In this document: piece by piece, positions 8,798 through 17,751 of the stretch | Layout: every line of letters starts with the position of its first letter | Position numbering within the stretch: the first letter of the stretch is position 1 | DNA from: Vibrio rumoiensis | GTDB taxonomy: Bacteria > Pseudomonadota > Gammaproteobacteria > Enterobacterales > Vibrionaceae | NCBI RefSeq assembly: GCF_002218045.2 | Contig: NZ_AP018685.1 | Coordinates: forward strand, 248,001-312,000 | Direction: 5' to 3' | Length of the DNA stretch: 64,000 bases | Notes under the pieces: model-generated | Told to the model about the DNA's origin: nothing | Seen by the model: only the letters and a program-made list of their open reading frames with translations | The model's database searches: none | Made by a program: the position numbers and the translations under genes

Positions 8798-10903
8798 ATG
8801 AGTTTTCATTGGTTAGACTGGTCACAAACGCCATGGGGTAAAGCGACAGCACCTCAGTGGCGCTATGCGATACGTAATGCTCTAGCTCTGACATTAGCTT
8901 TGTATGTGGCCTTTGTGCTTGATCTTGAACAACCATACTGGGCTCTCACCTCTGCTGCTGTTGTTGGTTTTCCAACCTTTGGCAGTGTGATTAGTAAAAG
9001 TTTAGGGCGTATTTTAGGTAGCTTGTTAGGTGCGTATGCTACCTATCATATCGTTGGCCACACCCTAAATGATCCATGGCTGTTTACTTTTTACATGTCG
9101 ATGTGGATGGCGGTATGTACTTATGTGGCAAGCCACTATGAAAATAATGTTTCTTATGCATTTTCATTAGCGGGCTATACCGCAGCCATTATTGGTTATT
9201 CCATAGTAAATACTACTGATACACATATGTTGTTTGAAATTACTCAAGCAAGGGTATGTGAGGTGGTGGTAGGTATTTTATGCGGTGGCGTGATGATGAT
9301 GATCTTGCCAAGTACTTCAGATGGGGTGACCTTAATTAGTACGCTGCGTAAAATGCAGTCACAATTACTCGAACACTTTGAGTTGTTATCTCACCCTGAA
9401 TCTTATCATCCCGCTACACATACTGAAGAAATGGATGACAAAATTCGTCAGTCACATGAAACGGTGATTGGCAAAATATTGTCGATGAACCTATTGAGGG
9501 TTCAGGCCTATTGGAGTCATTATCAGCTCCGTTATCAAGACAGTTATCTGAATCATTTATTGCAGCAGCAATTGCAGATGACGAGCCATATTTCAAGTTT
9601 ACGAAGAATGCTAGTCAACTGGCCAAATCCGCCTCAGAATTTGTCTGAGGTCATGCTTGATATTCAAAAAGAGTTGCAAGCGGGGACGTTTAATCAATAT
9701 GGGTTAGCACAACAATTAGCGTTAATTAAGCCAACGAAAGATGATGATTTCCGTCATCATGCTTTTTGGCTGCGATTAAATCAATTTTGTAAGCTTTATC
9801 TTCGTTGTGCTGATAAATTACACCAAATTGAAAATACTTCACCGGGTCATCAACGCTCATTAGGTGTAGTACCGAAAAGAAGCCGAGTTCGCCGACACAC
9901 CGATAACACAGAAGCGTTATATAACGGGTTACGAACCTTCGTTTGTCTAATTTTATTTGGTTGGTTCTGGATTAATTCACAATGGGATCTAGGAGCGGGT
10001 GCCGCGACATTAGCAGCAGTGAGTTGTCTCTTAAACTCCACCAGTCCTGCGCCGATGGTGGCGATTACCACTATGCTGCGTTCTGTGTTGTGGCTGTGTG
10101 TGGCTGTTTTTGTTGTTAAGTTTGGCTTGTTAGTGCAGATCAGCACTTTTGCTCCTTTTGCGATCTTACTGATTATCGTCGTCATAACCATGGAGCTTAA
10201 AAAGTTGCAATCGGTACGAAATGCCGGTTTATGGGGGATCATGATTGTTTTTATGGGGACTTTCATGTCGATTACCAACCCGCCAACCTACGATTTTCAA
10301 AGCTTTGTTAACACCTGTATGAGTATGCTGGTTGGGATCTTATTTTCAGCCGTGGTTTTTCATGTGTTTAAGCCGAGCTCAGACCGCCGTCGAGGGTTAC
10401 GGATTGCGAAAGCATTACGTCGAGATGTCCTCATCCAGCTTTCAGACCACTCTGGAATGGATCATTTTGAGTTTGAGTCTTTGGTGTATCACCGCATAAA
10501 CCGTTTGAGTCAGAGTAAAGATAAAGCCACTCGTTTAGGTTTGTTACGTCTTGGGGTGGTCACTCTAAACTGCCAGCATGCGGTGTATCAATTACAAAAT
10601 ATGCATTCAGAATCCGCCGCGGATGTTTTACAAGAAGTGCGTATTTATCTGTATCAGGTGTATTATTCGATTGTTATTAAGCAAGTATGGTTTATCGCAC
10701 ATGATTGGAAATACCATTATTCTCACGATGAAACCATTTTGCAAAATGCTTTAGATTCTTTGTTGGCATTGAGTGAATCATTATCCTCTCAAGGCGAGGT
10801 TGCTTTATCTGGGTTGATTTGGCGTTTGTATTGCAGCTTATTACAATTACAACAAATTGATTTTAGCGAAGCGGATAAAAAGTTGGAACTTTCTACTGAA
10901 TAG
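8798..10903 (+). CDS. FUSC-family (AaeB / fusaric acid resistance-like) efflux transporter
   Basis: 701 aa, close to AaeB size. Two hydrophobic bundles are visible, about residues 25-175 and 375-525, each followed by a long cytoplasmic helical region; this duplicated layout is typical of the FUSC family. The N-terminal segment RNALALTLALYVAFVLDLEQPYWA is the family hallmark. Predicted to export aromatic acids or similar compounds together with the upstream HlyD protein. No AaeR-type regulator is adjacent; the next gene is oxyR with its own promoter. Substrate assignment is inference only. Confidence 0.85.
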   Translation: MSFHWLDWSQTPWGKATAPQWRYAIRNALALTLALYVAFVLDLEQPYWALTSAAVVGFPTFGSVISKSLGRILGSLLGAYATYHIVGHTLNDPWLFTFYMSMWMAVCTYVASHYENNVSYAFSLAGYTAAIIGYSIVNTTDTHMLFEITQARVCEVVVGILCGGVMMMILPSTSDGVTLISTLRKMQSQLLEHFELLSHPESYHPATHTEEMDDKIRQSHETVIGKILSMNLLRVQAYWSHYQLRYQDSYLNHLLQQQLQMTSHISSLRRMLVNWPNPPQNLSEVMLDIQKELQAGTFNQYGLAQQLALIKPTKDDDFRHHAFWLRLNQFCKLYLRCADKLHQIENTSPGHQRSLGVVPKRSRVRRHTDNTEALYNGLRTFVCLILFGWFWINSQWDLGAGAATLAAVSCLLNSTSPAPMVAITTMLRSVLWLCVAVFVVKFGLLVQISTFAPFAILLIIVVITMELKKLQSVRNAGLWGIMIVFMGTFMSITNPPTYDFQSFVNTCMSMLVGILFSAVVFHVFKPSSDRRRGLRIAKALRRDVLIQLSDHSGMDHFEFESLVYHRINRLSQSKDKATRLGLLRLGVVTLNCQHAVYQLQNMHSESAADVLQEVRIYLYQVYYSIVIKQVWFIAHDWKYHYSHDETILQNALDSLLALSESLSSQGEVALSGLIWRLYCSLLQLQQIDFSEADKKLELSTE

Positions 10904-10962
10904 TCAGTCTCAATTAATACACTGCTTTTTCTTAATTTGAATCGCACAATGATTTTTTTAAG

Positions 10963-11011
10963 ATAGCCCCGCGTTCTGATTTGAATGTGGGGTTTTTTAT
11001 TTCAGGGCTAT
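10963..11011 (+). terminator. Terminator after the FUSC gene, with an alternative pairing
   Basis: CCCCGC at 10967-10972 pairs with GTGGGG (one G-U pair), followed by six T, a simple terminator. The overlapping ATAGCCC at 10963-10969 can instead pair with GGGCTAT at 11005-11011 beyond the T tract. The two folds cannot fully coexist. The rest of the 340-base gap before oxyR shows only the OxyR site. Confidence 0.6.
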
Positions 11012-11195
11012 CCTCCAACATTTTTTGACCAATTTGGGCCTATTTCATTCCCATCAATGAAATATAATGCGGTGTGCCAACCATCTTGTATGTTCTTTAT
11101 TTTATGGATGATTGTTTTCATCTTTGTTCCTCGAAGTAATGAAATGCATGAATAATTTATACCACTACTATGGCTAAAAAACTTTGATAGTCACA

Positions 11196-11232
11196 ATCGT
11201 TTAGTGTTATCGTTTTGATAGCTTCAAACTAT
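11196..11232 (+). promoter_or_regulatory. Candidate OxyR binding site in the oxyR promoter
   Basis: The downstream half at 11218-11232 is ATAG-cttcaaa-CTAT, matching ATAGnTnnnAnCTAT at every specified base. The upstream half at 11196-11210 is ATCG-N7-TTAT (6 of 8). The four tetramers have the required 11-base spacing over exactly 37 bases. The site ends 11 bases before the oxyR start, fitting autoregulation as known for other OxyR proteins. Confidence 0.6.
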
Positions 11233-11243
11233 TATGGTGCAAT

Positions 11244-12137
11244 ATGAATATTCGTGACTTTGAATACCTTGTGGCATTGGCTGAGCATAAGCATTTCCGT
11301 AAAGCGGCAGAAGCTTGTTTTGTCAGTCAGCCAACGTTAAGTGGTCAAATTAGAAAACTAGAAGATGAACTGGGAACATCATTACTTGAGCGCAGTAGCC
11401 GCCGAGTATTATTTACAGATTCTGGTCTACAGCTTGTCTCTCAAGCTAAGCGAATTTTGGCTGAAGTAAAGACGTTTACTGAAATGGCGAGCTTGCAAGG
11501 TAAAGATATGAGTGGCCCTTTACATATTGGGTTTATTCCTACGATTGGGCCTTATTTATTACCTCTCATCATTCAACCGTTAAAAAAAGCCTTTCCTGAT
11601 CTGGAGCTTTTTTTGCATGAAGCTCAAACTAATCAACTGGTTAGGCAGTTAGAAGAAGGGCGCTTAGATTGTATTATCTTAGCCTCTGTCGCGGAAACAG
11701 AACCGTTTATTGAGTTAGATATGTTTAATGAACCTCTGATGATGGCAGTACCTGAAAACCATCCTTGGGCAGATAAAACAGAGTTAGACATGGTCGAATT
11801 AAAAGGACATACGGTGCTTTCTTTGGGGGATGGACATTGCTTAAGAGATCAGGCATTAGGGTTTTGCTTTGCTGCCGGCGCTAGTGATGATGATCGCTTT
11901 AAGGCCACGAGTCTTGAAACTTTACGTAATATGGTTGCCGCGGGCGGTGGCGTGACTTTGCTTCCACAATTGTCGGTACCAAAAGAAAAAGTAAAAGATG
12001 GAGTGAGCTATTTAAAGGCGGTAAATCCAACGCCAAGTCGTAAAGTGGTTCTTGCTTATCGACCGGGTTCACCATTGAGAAAGCGTTTTGAGCAGCTCGC
12101 CACCTTCATTTCCAAAACAGTCAATATTAGTCAATAA
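11244..12137 (+). CDS. oxyR: Hydrogen peroxide-sensing LysR-type regulator OxyR
   Basis: 297 aa. The N-terminal winged helix-turn-helix is MNIRDFEYLVALAEHKHFRK with the recognition region CFVSQPTLSGQIRKLE. The redox pair is Cys199 and Cys208 in GHCLRDQALGFC, at the same numbers as in E. coli OxyR, so disulfide-based peroxide sensing should work. The C-terminal activation region ends in SPLRKRFEQLATFI. The start is fixed by the LysR N-terminus, although no strong ribosome site is visible. A peroxiredoxin gene is not adjacent. It converges on mrcA through a shared terminator. Confidence 0.95.
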   Translation: MNIRDFEYLVALAEHKHFRKAAEACFVSQPTLSGQIRKLEDELGTSLLERSSRRVLFTDSGLQLVSQAKRILAEVKTFTEMASLQGKDMSGPLHIGFIPTIGPYLLPLIIQPLKKAFPDLELFLHEAQTNQLVRQLEEGRLDCIILASVAETEPFIELDMFNEPLMMAVPENHPWADKTELDMVELKGHTVLSLGDGHCLRDQALGFCFAAGASDDDRFKATSLETLRNMVAAGGGVTLLPQLSVPKEKVKDGVSYLKAVNPTPSRKVVLAYRPGSPLRKRFEQLATFISKTVNISQ

Positions 12138-12181
12138 CGGTAAGAGTAATTACTGGTTATCAAAATAAAAAACGAATAAAA

Positions 12182-12216
12182 AAATAGGCCATCAATCGAT
12201 GGCCTATTTGATTTTT
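12182..12216. terminator. Bidirectional terminator between oxyR and mrcA
   Basis: AAATAGGCCATC (12182-12193) and GATGGCCTATTT (12198-12209) form a 12-bp stem with a 4-base loop. A-rich sequence lies on the left and T-rich on the right, so it serves both converging genes. Confidence 0.8.
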
Positions 12217-12235
12217 GAAACACTAAATTAAATGA

Positions 12236-14800
12236 TTAAAATAGGCTATCGCCATCTTCATCTTCAGAGTAGAGATCGGTGCTTTTCTCATCGGACACGT
12301 ACTCGGTTGGTTGAGTGCCAGCTTCAAAATATTCCCACATAGAAGAATCATCATTCTTGTTTGTGAGCAAACCACTGTCACGGTCAATACGTACACGGAT
12401 AATGCCCGGTGGTAATTGTTTCTCTTGTTCCGGTACATCTTTGAGAGCGATTTTCATGAAATCTACCCAAGCTGGTTGGGCCGTTGTTGCCCCGGATTCT
12501 CCACCGTTGTATTGCTCTTTACGGTCAAAGTTTGCATTCGCTGCTGTATAACCGAGTGGGCGGTTAGCTTGGTCAAAACCAACCCAAGTGCTCGCGACAA
12601 TACCAGGTGCGTAACCGTTATACCAAGTATCGACTGAGTCATTGGTGGTCCCGGTTTTTCCGCCAATATCACGACGTTTCAATACTTGTCCACGCCAGCC
12701 TGTACCGTTCCAGCCAGTGCCGTTACTCCAAACACCACCCCCCCAAATATTGCTATACATCATTTCACGAACTAAGAAAGCCGTTTGCGGTGAAATCACT
12801 TTTTCAGCATATTTAGGTTGTTCTTCAGTACCTTGGTCATCCACTACCATAGGATCGTGTGAACAGTTATTCTGGCAGACTTTCGTTGGGTTTGAACGGA
12901 AAACCAAATCACCGTATGGGCTGTTAACGTGATCAATATAGTAAGGCTCTACGTAGTAACCGCCATTAGCAAATACCGCAATACCTTGTGCCATTTTGAT
13001 TGGGGTTAAGCTACCCGCACCCAGTGCGATGGTCTCTGAATGAGGCAGTTTCTCAGGGTCAAAACCAAAGCGAGGTAGGTAATCTAAAACATTATCTAAG
13101 CCTACACGACGTAACGTGCGTACGGCCATGACGTTTTTAGATTGAGCTAAACCACGACGCAACATGGTTGGGCCAAGGTAAACAGGAGGTGAATTCTTCG
13201 GACGCCATGCGGTGCCTTGGCCTTCATCCCATTGGTTGATCGGCGCATCATTAATTAATGTAGCTAAGGTTAAGCCTTTATCTATTGCTGAAGAATAAAT
13301 AAAAGGTTTAATACTTGAACCAACTTGACGTTCAGCCATGGTGGCTCGGTCAAATTTGCTATGCACAAAATTAAAACCACCAACAAGCGAGAGCACTGCA
13401 CCATCTTCAGGGTTGAGAGCGACAAAAGCGGTATTCACAATCGGCACTTGGCTTAGCTGCCAAGATGATGTCGCGAGTGGATCGGCTTGTACTTCTTCTG
13501 CGTCTTGTTTGGTTAATGTATTTTCCGTTTCTTCTGCGGCCGGCTTTTCTTGTAATACCCCCATTGGACGAACCCAGATCTGCTGACCGATTTCAAGCAT
13601 ATCCGCTGCTTTACTTGGGGCAGGCCCTTGGCGTTTATCATTGTAGTATTTACGAGCCCACTTTAAGCCGTCCCACTCAATGGTTTGTTCACCACGATTT
13701 TTGATATACACCGTCGCAGAGCGTTGAGAAATACCCGTCACCAAGGCAGGGTGAATTAAGCCAAATGTTGGCTTAGTTTTTAGGTATTTGTCCATTTGCT
13801 CTTGAGTGAAAGCCGTTTCTTTAGGTTTCCAAGCAATGGCCTCTGGGCCACGGTAGCCATGGCGCTCATCATAATTTAATAAATTACCAATCGCAGCCTC
13901 ATTTGCGGCTTCTTGAAGGTCTGATTTCACCGTAGTGTAAACCTGTATACCAGAACTATAAGCGTCTTCACCGTAACGTTTTACCGCCCAGCCACGAGCT
14001 AATTCCGCGACATAAGGTGCATTCACTTCAATATGCGCGCCATGATAGTTACCATCGATAGGTTCGGCATCGGCCGCATCAAACTCTTCTTGAGTGATGT
14101 ATTTCTCTTCTAGCATACGCAGTAGTACTACGTGGCGACGAGTTTTAGCTCGATCAATGGAATAGATTGGGTTCATGGTTGAAGGGGCTTTCGGTAAGCC
14201 TGCAATGATCGCCATTTCACCTAAAGTTAAGTCTTTTGGCTCTTTACCAAAATAAGTTAAAGAGGCAGCACCGACACCATAAGAGCGGTATCCGAGATAA
14301 ATCTTATTAAGATAAAGTTCTAGGATTTCCTGCTTATTAAGCACTTGCTCAATGTGAATTGCGATGAATATCTCTTTGATCTTACGCATGATTTTTTTGT
14401 CATTTGACAAGAAGAAGTTACGCGCAAGCTGTTGAGTAATGGTACTCGCCCCTTGTTTTGCCGAGCCCGAAATCGCCACGACAACGGCCGCACGAACGAT
14501 ACCAATTGGGTCAATACCATAGTGTTGGTAATAACGGCTATCTTCGGTTGCGATGAAGGCTTCTTGCATTTGCAGAGGAATATCATCGAGTTTTAGAGGT
14601 ATACGTCGTTTTTCACCAAATTGAGCAATCAGCTTTCCATCTTGGCTAAAGACCTGCATTGGGGTTTGCAGTTGTACGTTCTTCAAAGTTGCTACGTCTG
14701 GGAGCTGAGGTTTTAGGTAATAATAGAACCCAAAAATTGTTGTCACTCCAAGAATCATGCAAACGAATGAAAATATGAGCAATGGCTTTATGAACTTCAC
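12236..14800 (-). CDS. mrcA: Penicillin-binding protein 1A (bifunctional glycosyltransferase/transpeptidase)
   Basis: 854 aa from the GTG at 14800, chosen because AGGGA lies 7 bases upstream and the resulting N-terminus VKFIKPLLIF matches vibrio PBP1A; a longer frame starts upstream without support. It polymerises and cross-links peptidoglycan. There is one membrane anchor (about residues 5-30). The glycosyltransferase domain has Glu86 in EDSRYYQHYG and the GASTITQQLARN block; an OB-like insert follows; the transpeptidase has SxxK in GSSIKPF near residue 494, an SKN motif and KTGTT. It is divergent from pilMNOPQ, the conserved gammaproteobacterial arrangement. Confidence 0.95.
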   Translation of the reverse strand: MKFIKPLLIFSFVCMILGVTTIFGFYYYLKPQLPDVATLKNVQLQTPMQVFSQDGKLIAQFGEKRRIPLKLDDIPLQMQEAFIATEDSRYYQHYGIDPIGIVRAAVVVAISGSAKQGASTITQQLARNFFLSNDKKIMRKIKEIFIAIHIEQVLNKQEILELYLNKIYLGYRSYGVGAASLTYFGKEPKDLTLGEMAIIAGLPKAPSTMNPIYSIDRAKTRRHVVLLRMLEEKYITQEEFDAADAEPIDGNYHGAHIEVNAPYVAELARGWAVKRYGEDAYSSGIQVYTTVKSDLQEAANEAAIGNLLNYDERHGYRGPEAIAWKPKETAFTQEQMDKYLKTKPTFGLIHPALVTGISQRSATVYIKNRGEQTIEWDGLKWARKYYNDKRQGPAPSKAADMLEIGQQIWVRPMGVLQEKPAAEETENTLTKQDAEEVQADPLATSSWQLSQVPIVNTAFVALNPEDGAVLSLVGGFNFVHSKFDRATMAERQVGSSIKPFIYSSAIDKGLTLATLINDAPINQWDEGQGTAWRPKNSPPVYLGPTMLRRGLAQSKNVMAVRTLRRVGLDNVLDYLPRFGFDPEKLPHSETIALGAGSLTPIKMAQGIAVFANGGYYVEPYYIDHVNSPYGDLVFRSNPTKVCQNNCSHDPMVVDDQGTEEQPKYAEKVISPQTAFLVREMMYSNIWGGGVWSNGTGWNGTGWRGQVLKRRDIGGKTGTTNDSVDTWYNGYAPGIVASTWVGFDQANRPLGYTAANANFDRKEQYNGGESGATTAQPAWVDFMKIALKDVPEQEKQLPPGIIRVRIDRDSGLLTNKNDDSSMWEYFEAGTQPTEYVSDEKSTDLYSEDEDGDSLF

Positions 14801-14885
14801 CGGATATTCCCTGATTGAGTAAGGATGTGTCGATATAAACACCTGTACAGTAGGTGCACATATTAGCATATCGCTAAAAAAAAAC

Positions 14886-14913
14886 GTTCTTAACTTTATT
14901 TTTCATTAAGAAC
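14886..14913. promoter_or_regulatory. 8-bp inverted repeat between mrcA and pilM
   Basis: GTTCTTAA (14886-14893) and TTAAGAAC (14906-14913) are perfect inverted copies 12 bases apart, followed by TTTTATTT. They lie in the 222-base divergent control region. This could be an operator or a terminator-like leader hairpin for pilM. Confidence 0.35.
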
Positions 14914-15022
14914 TTTTATTTAAGACAGCGAATTGATTCAACGAGCTTCGTTATTCCGTTCGCTTAATTTTAGTCATCCCACATTTTCAGAGGTCATGTT
15001 CCTCTAGCTGGAGCCTAGCAAT

Positions 15023-16039
15023 ATGGGTAAATCTTTCGTCACGGGCATTGATATTGGCCACCACAGTATAAAAGCTGTGGTCATGAAACCCGCTGGAGAA
15101 CTGTTTGAACTGGTGAGTTATAAGGAAGTGCCAGCAACAGAAGGTATTTTTTCAGATAACCACACCTTTAATCATCAAGAAATTGTCAAAAAATTAAAAG
15201 AGTTAAAAAAGCAGCTGCCGATGATGGCAAAAAATGTGGTGCTTTCGGTACCAGATAACGCTGTTATTAGCAAAGTATTGCACATTGATAGTGAGCTTGA
15301 AGAGCGAGAGAAAGAGTTTGCCATTTATCAAGTCTTCGGCCAACAGTCTCCTTTTCCTGTTGAAGAGCTCAGCTTAGATTATGTCAAAGTTGAATCTGAG
15401 ACTTTAAAACGAGCCCCTACGTCAAGTTATCAAGTTTATGCTACTCGCAAGGAAGTCATAGAAAGTCGCATGGAAGCCGTAAAAAAGTCGGGTTTCAAAC
15501 CTATTGTGATGGATATTCAGGCGCATGGTCTGTTGCGAGTATGGCAATTAGCGACTCAATTAGATTCAAGTAAAGAAAGCTGGTTATTAATCGATATTGG
15601 TCAAAGCCAAACCTCGGTGTGTATCGAGCCGAATAATCGTCCTGCTTATTACAAAGATCTTCCTTTTGGTACACAAAATATTAAGCCATCAAAAGCCTTG
15701 AGTATGGATGAGGCTTCACCAAGTTTAGATCTCGCTCAGCAAGATGAGTTTATTATTGAGTTATCTGAACGCTTAACTCGACAGCTCAGTATGTACAGTT
15801 CAGTTAATCAGCAACAAAAAATTGAGGGGCTTTGGTTGACTGGCGGGGGGGCAACCTTAGCGGCGATTGATGAGCACTTGTCCGAAAAACTGAATCTCCC
15901 CGTTGAAATCCTAGACCCGTTAGCGCTATTGCAAAGCAAAGTGAAAAATAAAATTGACGCTGAGCCTTGCACTTTTAGTGTTGCGGCCGGTTTAGCAATC
16001 CGAGGCATTCAGTGGCAAGGAGGGAAGCATGTTGCATGA
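15023..16039 (+). CDS. pilM: Type IV pilus inner-membrane platform protein PilM
   Basis: 338 aa, actin-like (FtsA-type) ATPase fold, cytoplasmic. The N-terminal phosphate-binding loop is TGIDIGHHSIKAVVMK; a second loop is SWLLIDIGQSQTSVCIE and the adenosine motif is LWLTGGGATLAAIDEHL. PilM binds the short N-terminal tail of PilN and couples the cytoplasmic motor to the alignment complex. GGAG lies 9 bases before the ATG. The stop overlaps the pilN start by 11 bases, showing tight coupling. First of five genes pilMNOPQ. Confidence 0.93.
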   Translation: MGKSFVTGIDIGHHSIKAVVMKPAGELFELVSYKEVPATEGIFSDNHTFNHQEIVKKLKELKKQLPMMAKNVVLSVPDNAVISKVLHIDSELEEREKEFAIYQVFGQQSPFPVEELSLDYVKVESETLKRAPTSSYQVYATRKEVIESRMEAVKKSGFKPIVMDIQAHGLLRVWQLATQLDSSKESWLLIDIGQSQTSVCIEPNNRPAYYKDLPFGTQNIKPSKALSMDEASPSLDLAQQDEFIIELSERLTRQLSMYSSVNQQQKIEGLWLTGGGATLAAIDEHLSEKLNLPVEILDPLALLQSKVKNKIDAEPCTFSVAAGLAIRGIQWQGGKHVA

Positions 16040-16619
16040 CATTAACCTTTTGCCTTGGAGAGAAGAAAAGCGGCAAGAATATAAGCAACGCTTTTACGGC
16101 ATGGTGGTTTTGGGGATTTTAGCGGCTTTAGCGCTGCAGTGGTTGGCCAGTCTCTATATTGATCATTTAAAAGATCAGCAAAGACATCGAAATCAGCAAT
16201 TGCAGGCTTATATCACTAAGTTAGATCAACAATTGGTGAACCTGAAAGAAATTGAAGCTAAGCATAAATCTATATTGACGCGATTGAGACTGGTTGAGTC
16301 ACTGCAAAATGATCGAAATAAAACCACCGACTTCATGAACTTAATGCCGGAGTTAGTTCCTGAAGGTGTTTATGTCGACAAAATAAAAATGAGTGGTCGA
16401 GAGATTGAGATGGCAGGAGTCAGTGATAGCACCGCTAGGTTGGCCACTATGCTTGATAACTTTGAAAGCTCGACGTGGTTGTCTGATGTCGAAATGCATT
16501 CGATTATTTCAGGGAAAGTATTGTTTGGTAAGAAATTTCAAAGCTTCAAGTTGTCGTTTCGCTTTGAAGAAGATGAACCAAATGAGAGCCCGACGATAGC
16601 TCAGCAAGGGGGTCAATGA
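16029..16619 (+). CDS. pilN: Type IV pilus alignment protein PilN
   Basis: 196 aa. The N-terminus MLHDINLLPWREEKRQ is the conserved PilM-binding motif (INLLPWR). One membrane helix spans about residues 22-44, then a coiled coil and a ferredoxin-like periplasmic domain. It forms heterodimers with PilO beneath the PilQ secretin. It overlaps pilM by 11 bases and pilO by 4 (ATGA). Confidence 0.92.
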   Translation: MLHDINLLPWREEKRQEYKQRFYGMVVLGILAALALQWLASLYIDHLKDQQRHRNQQLQAYITKLDQQLVNLKEIEAKHKSILTRLRLVESLQNDRNKTTDFMNLMPELVPEGVYVDKIKMSGREIEMAGVSDSTARLATMLDNFESSTWLSDVEMHSIISGKVLFGKKFQSFKLSFRFEEDEPNESPTIAQQGGQ

Positions 16620-17203
16620 TGATTGATTTTAGAGACCTTGATTTTGAAGATATGCCAGAGTGGCCGCTGTTACCTCAATTGTTAGTGATTGGGGCTTTAA
16701 TTATCGTTCTACAAGTTGTTGGAGCATGGTTTTATTTATCTCCACAAAATGATGAGCTTGAACAAATACGCCAGCAAGAAGTAACACTTAAAAGTTCAAT
16801 TCGAATTAAAGCTGCAAAAGTGGCAGCGTTACCACAACTGCAAGCGCAGCTGGATGAATTAAATACTCGTTATCAATACTTATTAAAGCAGCTACCGGTT
16901 CAAAAAGAGTTGGCGAGTATGCTGTCATCCGTTAATGACATCGGGATCAAAAACGATCTGAGTTTTACTCGTGTTGATTGGGGGGAGAAACAAGTACAGG
17001 AATTTCTCTATCGCCTCCCTCTTAATATTGAATTAACGGGAGATTATAACGATATCGGTCATTTCTCTGAAGCGATAGCTAAATTACCACGCATTATTAG
17101 TTTACATAACGTGGAGTGGCAACGAGTGAGTCAGGAGAGCAGTACTTTGCACTTTCGTGTTCGTGCTTATACCTACCAGTTCAAACCGGAGGAAGGGCAA
17201 TGA
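16616..17203 (+). CDS. pilO: Type IV pilus alignment protein PilO
   Basis: 195 aa. A short cytoplasmic start, one membrane helix (about residues 20-42, LLVIGALIIVLQVVGAWFYL), a coiled-coil stretch rich in Q and E (about 48-95) and a ferredoxin-like C-terminal domain, the standard PilO plan. It pairs with PilN and contacts PilP. It starts in the ATGATG overlapping the pilN stop, and its stop overlaps the pilP start by 4 bases. Confidence 0.92.
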   Translation: MMIDFRDLDFEDMPEWPLLPQLLVIGALIIVLQVVGAWFYLSPQNDELEQIRQQEVTLKSSIRIKAAKVAALPQLQAQLDELNTRYQYLLKQLPVQKELASMLSSVNDIGIKNDLSFTRVDWGEKQVQEFLYRLPLNIELTGDYNDIGHFSEAIAKLPRIISLHNVEWQRVSQESSTLHFRVRAYTYQFKPEEGQ

Positions 17204-17709
17204 TTAAATCAAATCTAGTTATGTTCTCTGCGTTGATATTGGTTGGATGCCAACAATCGAATGATTCTATCGCGAGTTTTATTTCTCAGGTCGAGAACCA
17301 ATCTCGTAAAGAAATAGCTCAATTAGAGCCAGAAAAAACGTTTCAAGCGACTCAATATAATGCGAGCCAGCTACGCGTTCCTTTTCGTCTACCGGCTATC
17401 GCGATCGCGAATCAGCCTCGTATTAAACAAGATTGTTGGCAACCGGGATTACGCAGCAAAACAGGGCAATTAGAACAATACCCATTAGAACAGTTGCACC
17501 TAAGAGGGGTAATGGGGAGTCAAGGTAATATATCCGGGTTAGTTCAAACCCCTAAAGGCACTTTAGTGAAAGTACAAGCTGGTGAATATCTCGGGTTGAA
17601 TAATGGCAAGGTCGCAGAGGTCGCACCAAAGTTTATTTTAATTAAAGAAACACTCCCAGATGGATTGGGATGTTGGCAACAGCGAAGCGTTAAGTTAGCG
17701 CTGAAGTAA
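17200..17709 (+). CDS. pilP: Type IV pilus lipoprotein PilP
   Basis: 169 aa from the ATG at 17200, preceded by GGAGGAAGGG. Signal peptide MIKSNLVMFSALILVGC ends in the lipobox LVGC, giving an inner-membrane lipoprotein. The C-terminal beta domain (YPLEQLHLRGVMGSQGNISG to the end) is the HR/PilP fold that bridges PilN-PilO and the PilQ secretin. A longer in-frame reading from 17116 lies wholly inside pilO and is rejected. Confidence 0.92.
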   Translation: MIKSNLVMFSALILVGCQQSNDSIASFISQVENQSRKEIAQLEPEKTFQATQYNASQLRVPFRLPAIAIANQPRIKQDCWQPGLRSKTGQLEQYPLEQLHLRGVMGSQGNISGLVQTPKGTLVKVQAGEYLGLNNGKVAEVAPKFILIKETLPDGLGCWQQRSVKLALK

Positions 17710-17751
17710 ATAATCACCACAGACGTGAAGATAATAATTGAGTATTAAATT

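Noticed and set aside
9850..10278. 142-codon reverse ORF
   Set aside because: Antisense shadow of the FUSC transporter membrane region.
17116..17199. Extended pilP start
   Set aside because: The extra 28 codons lie inside pilO; the lipoprotein signal peptide and ribosome site fix the start at 17200.
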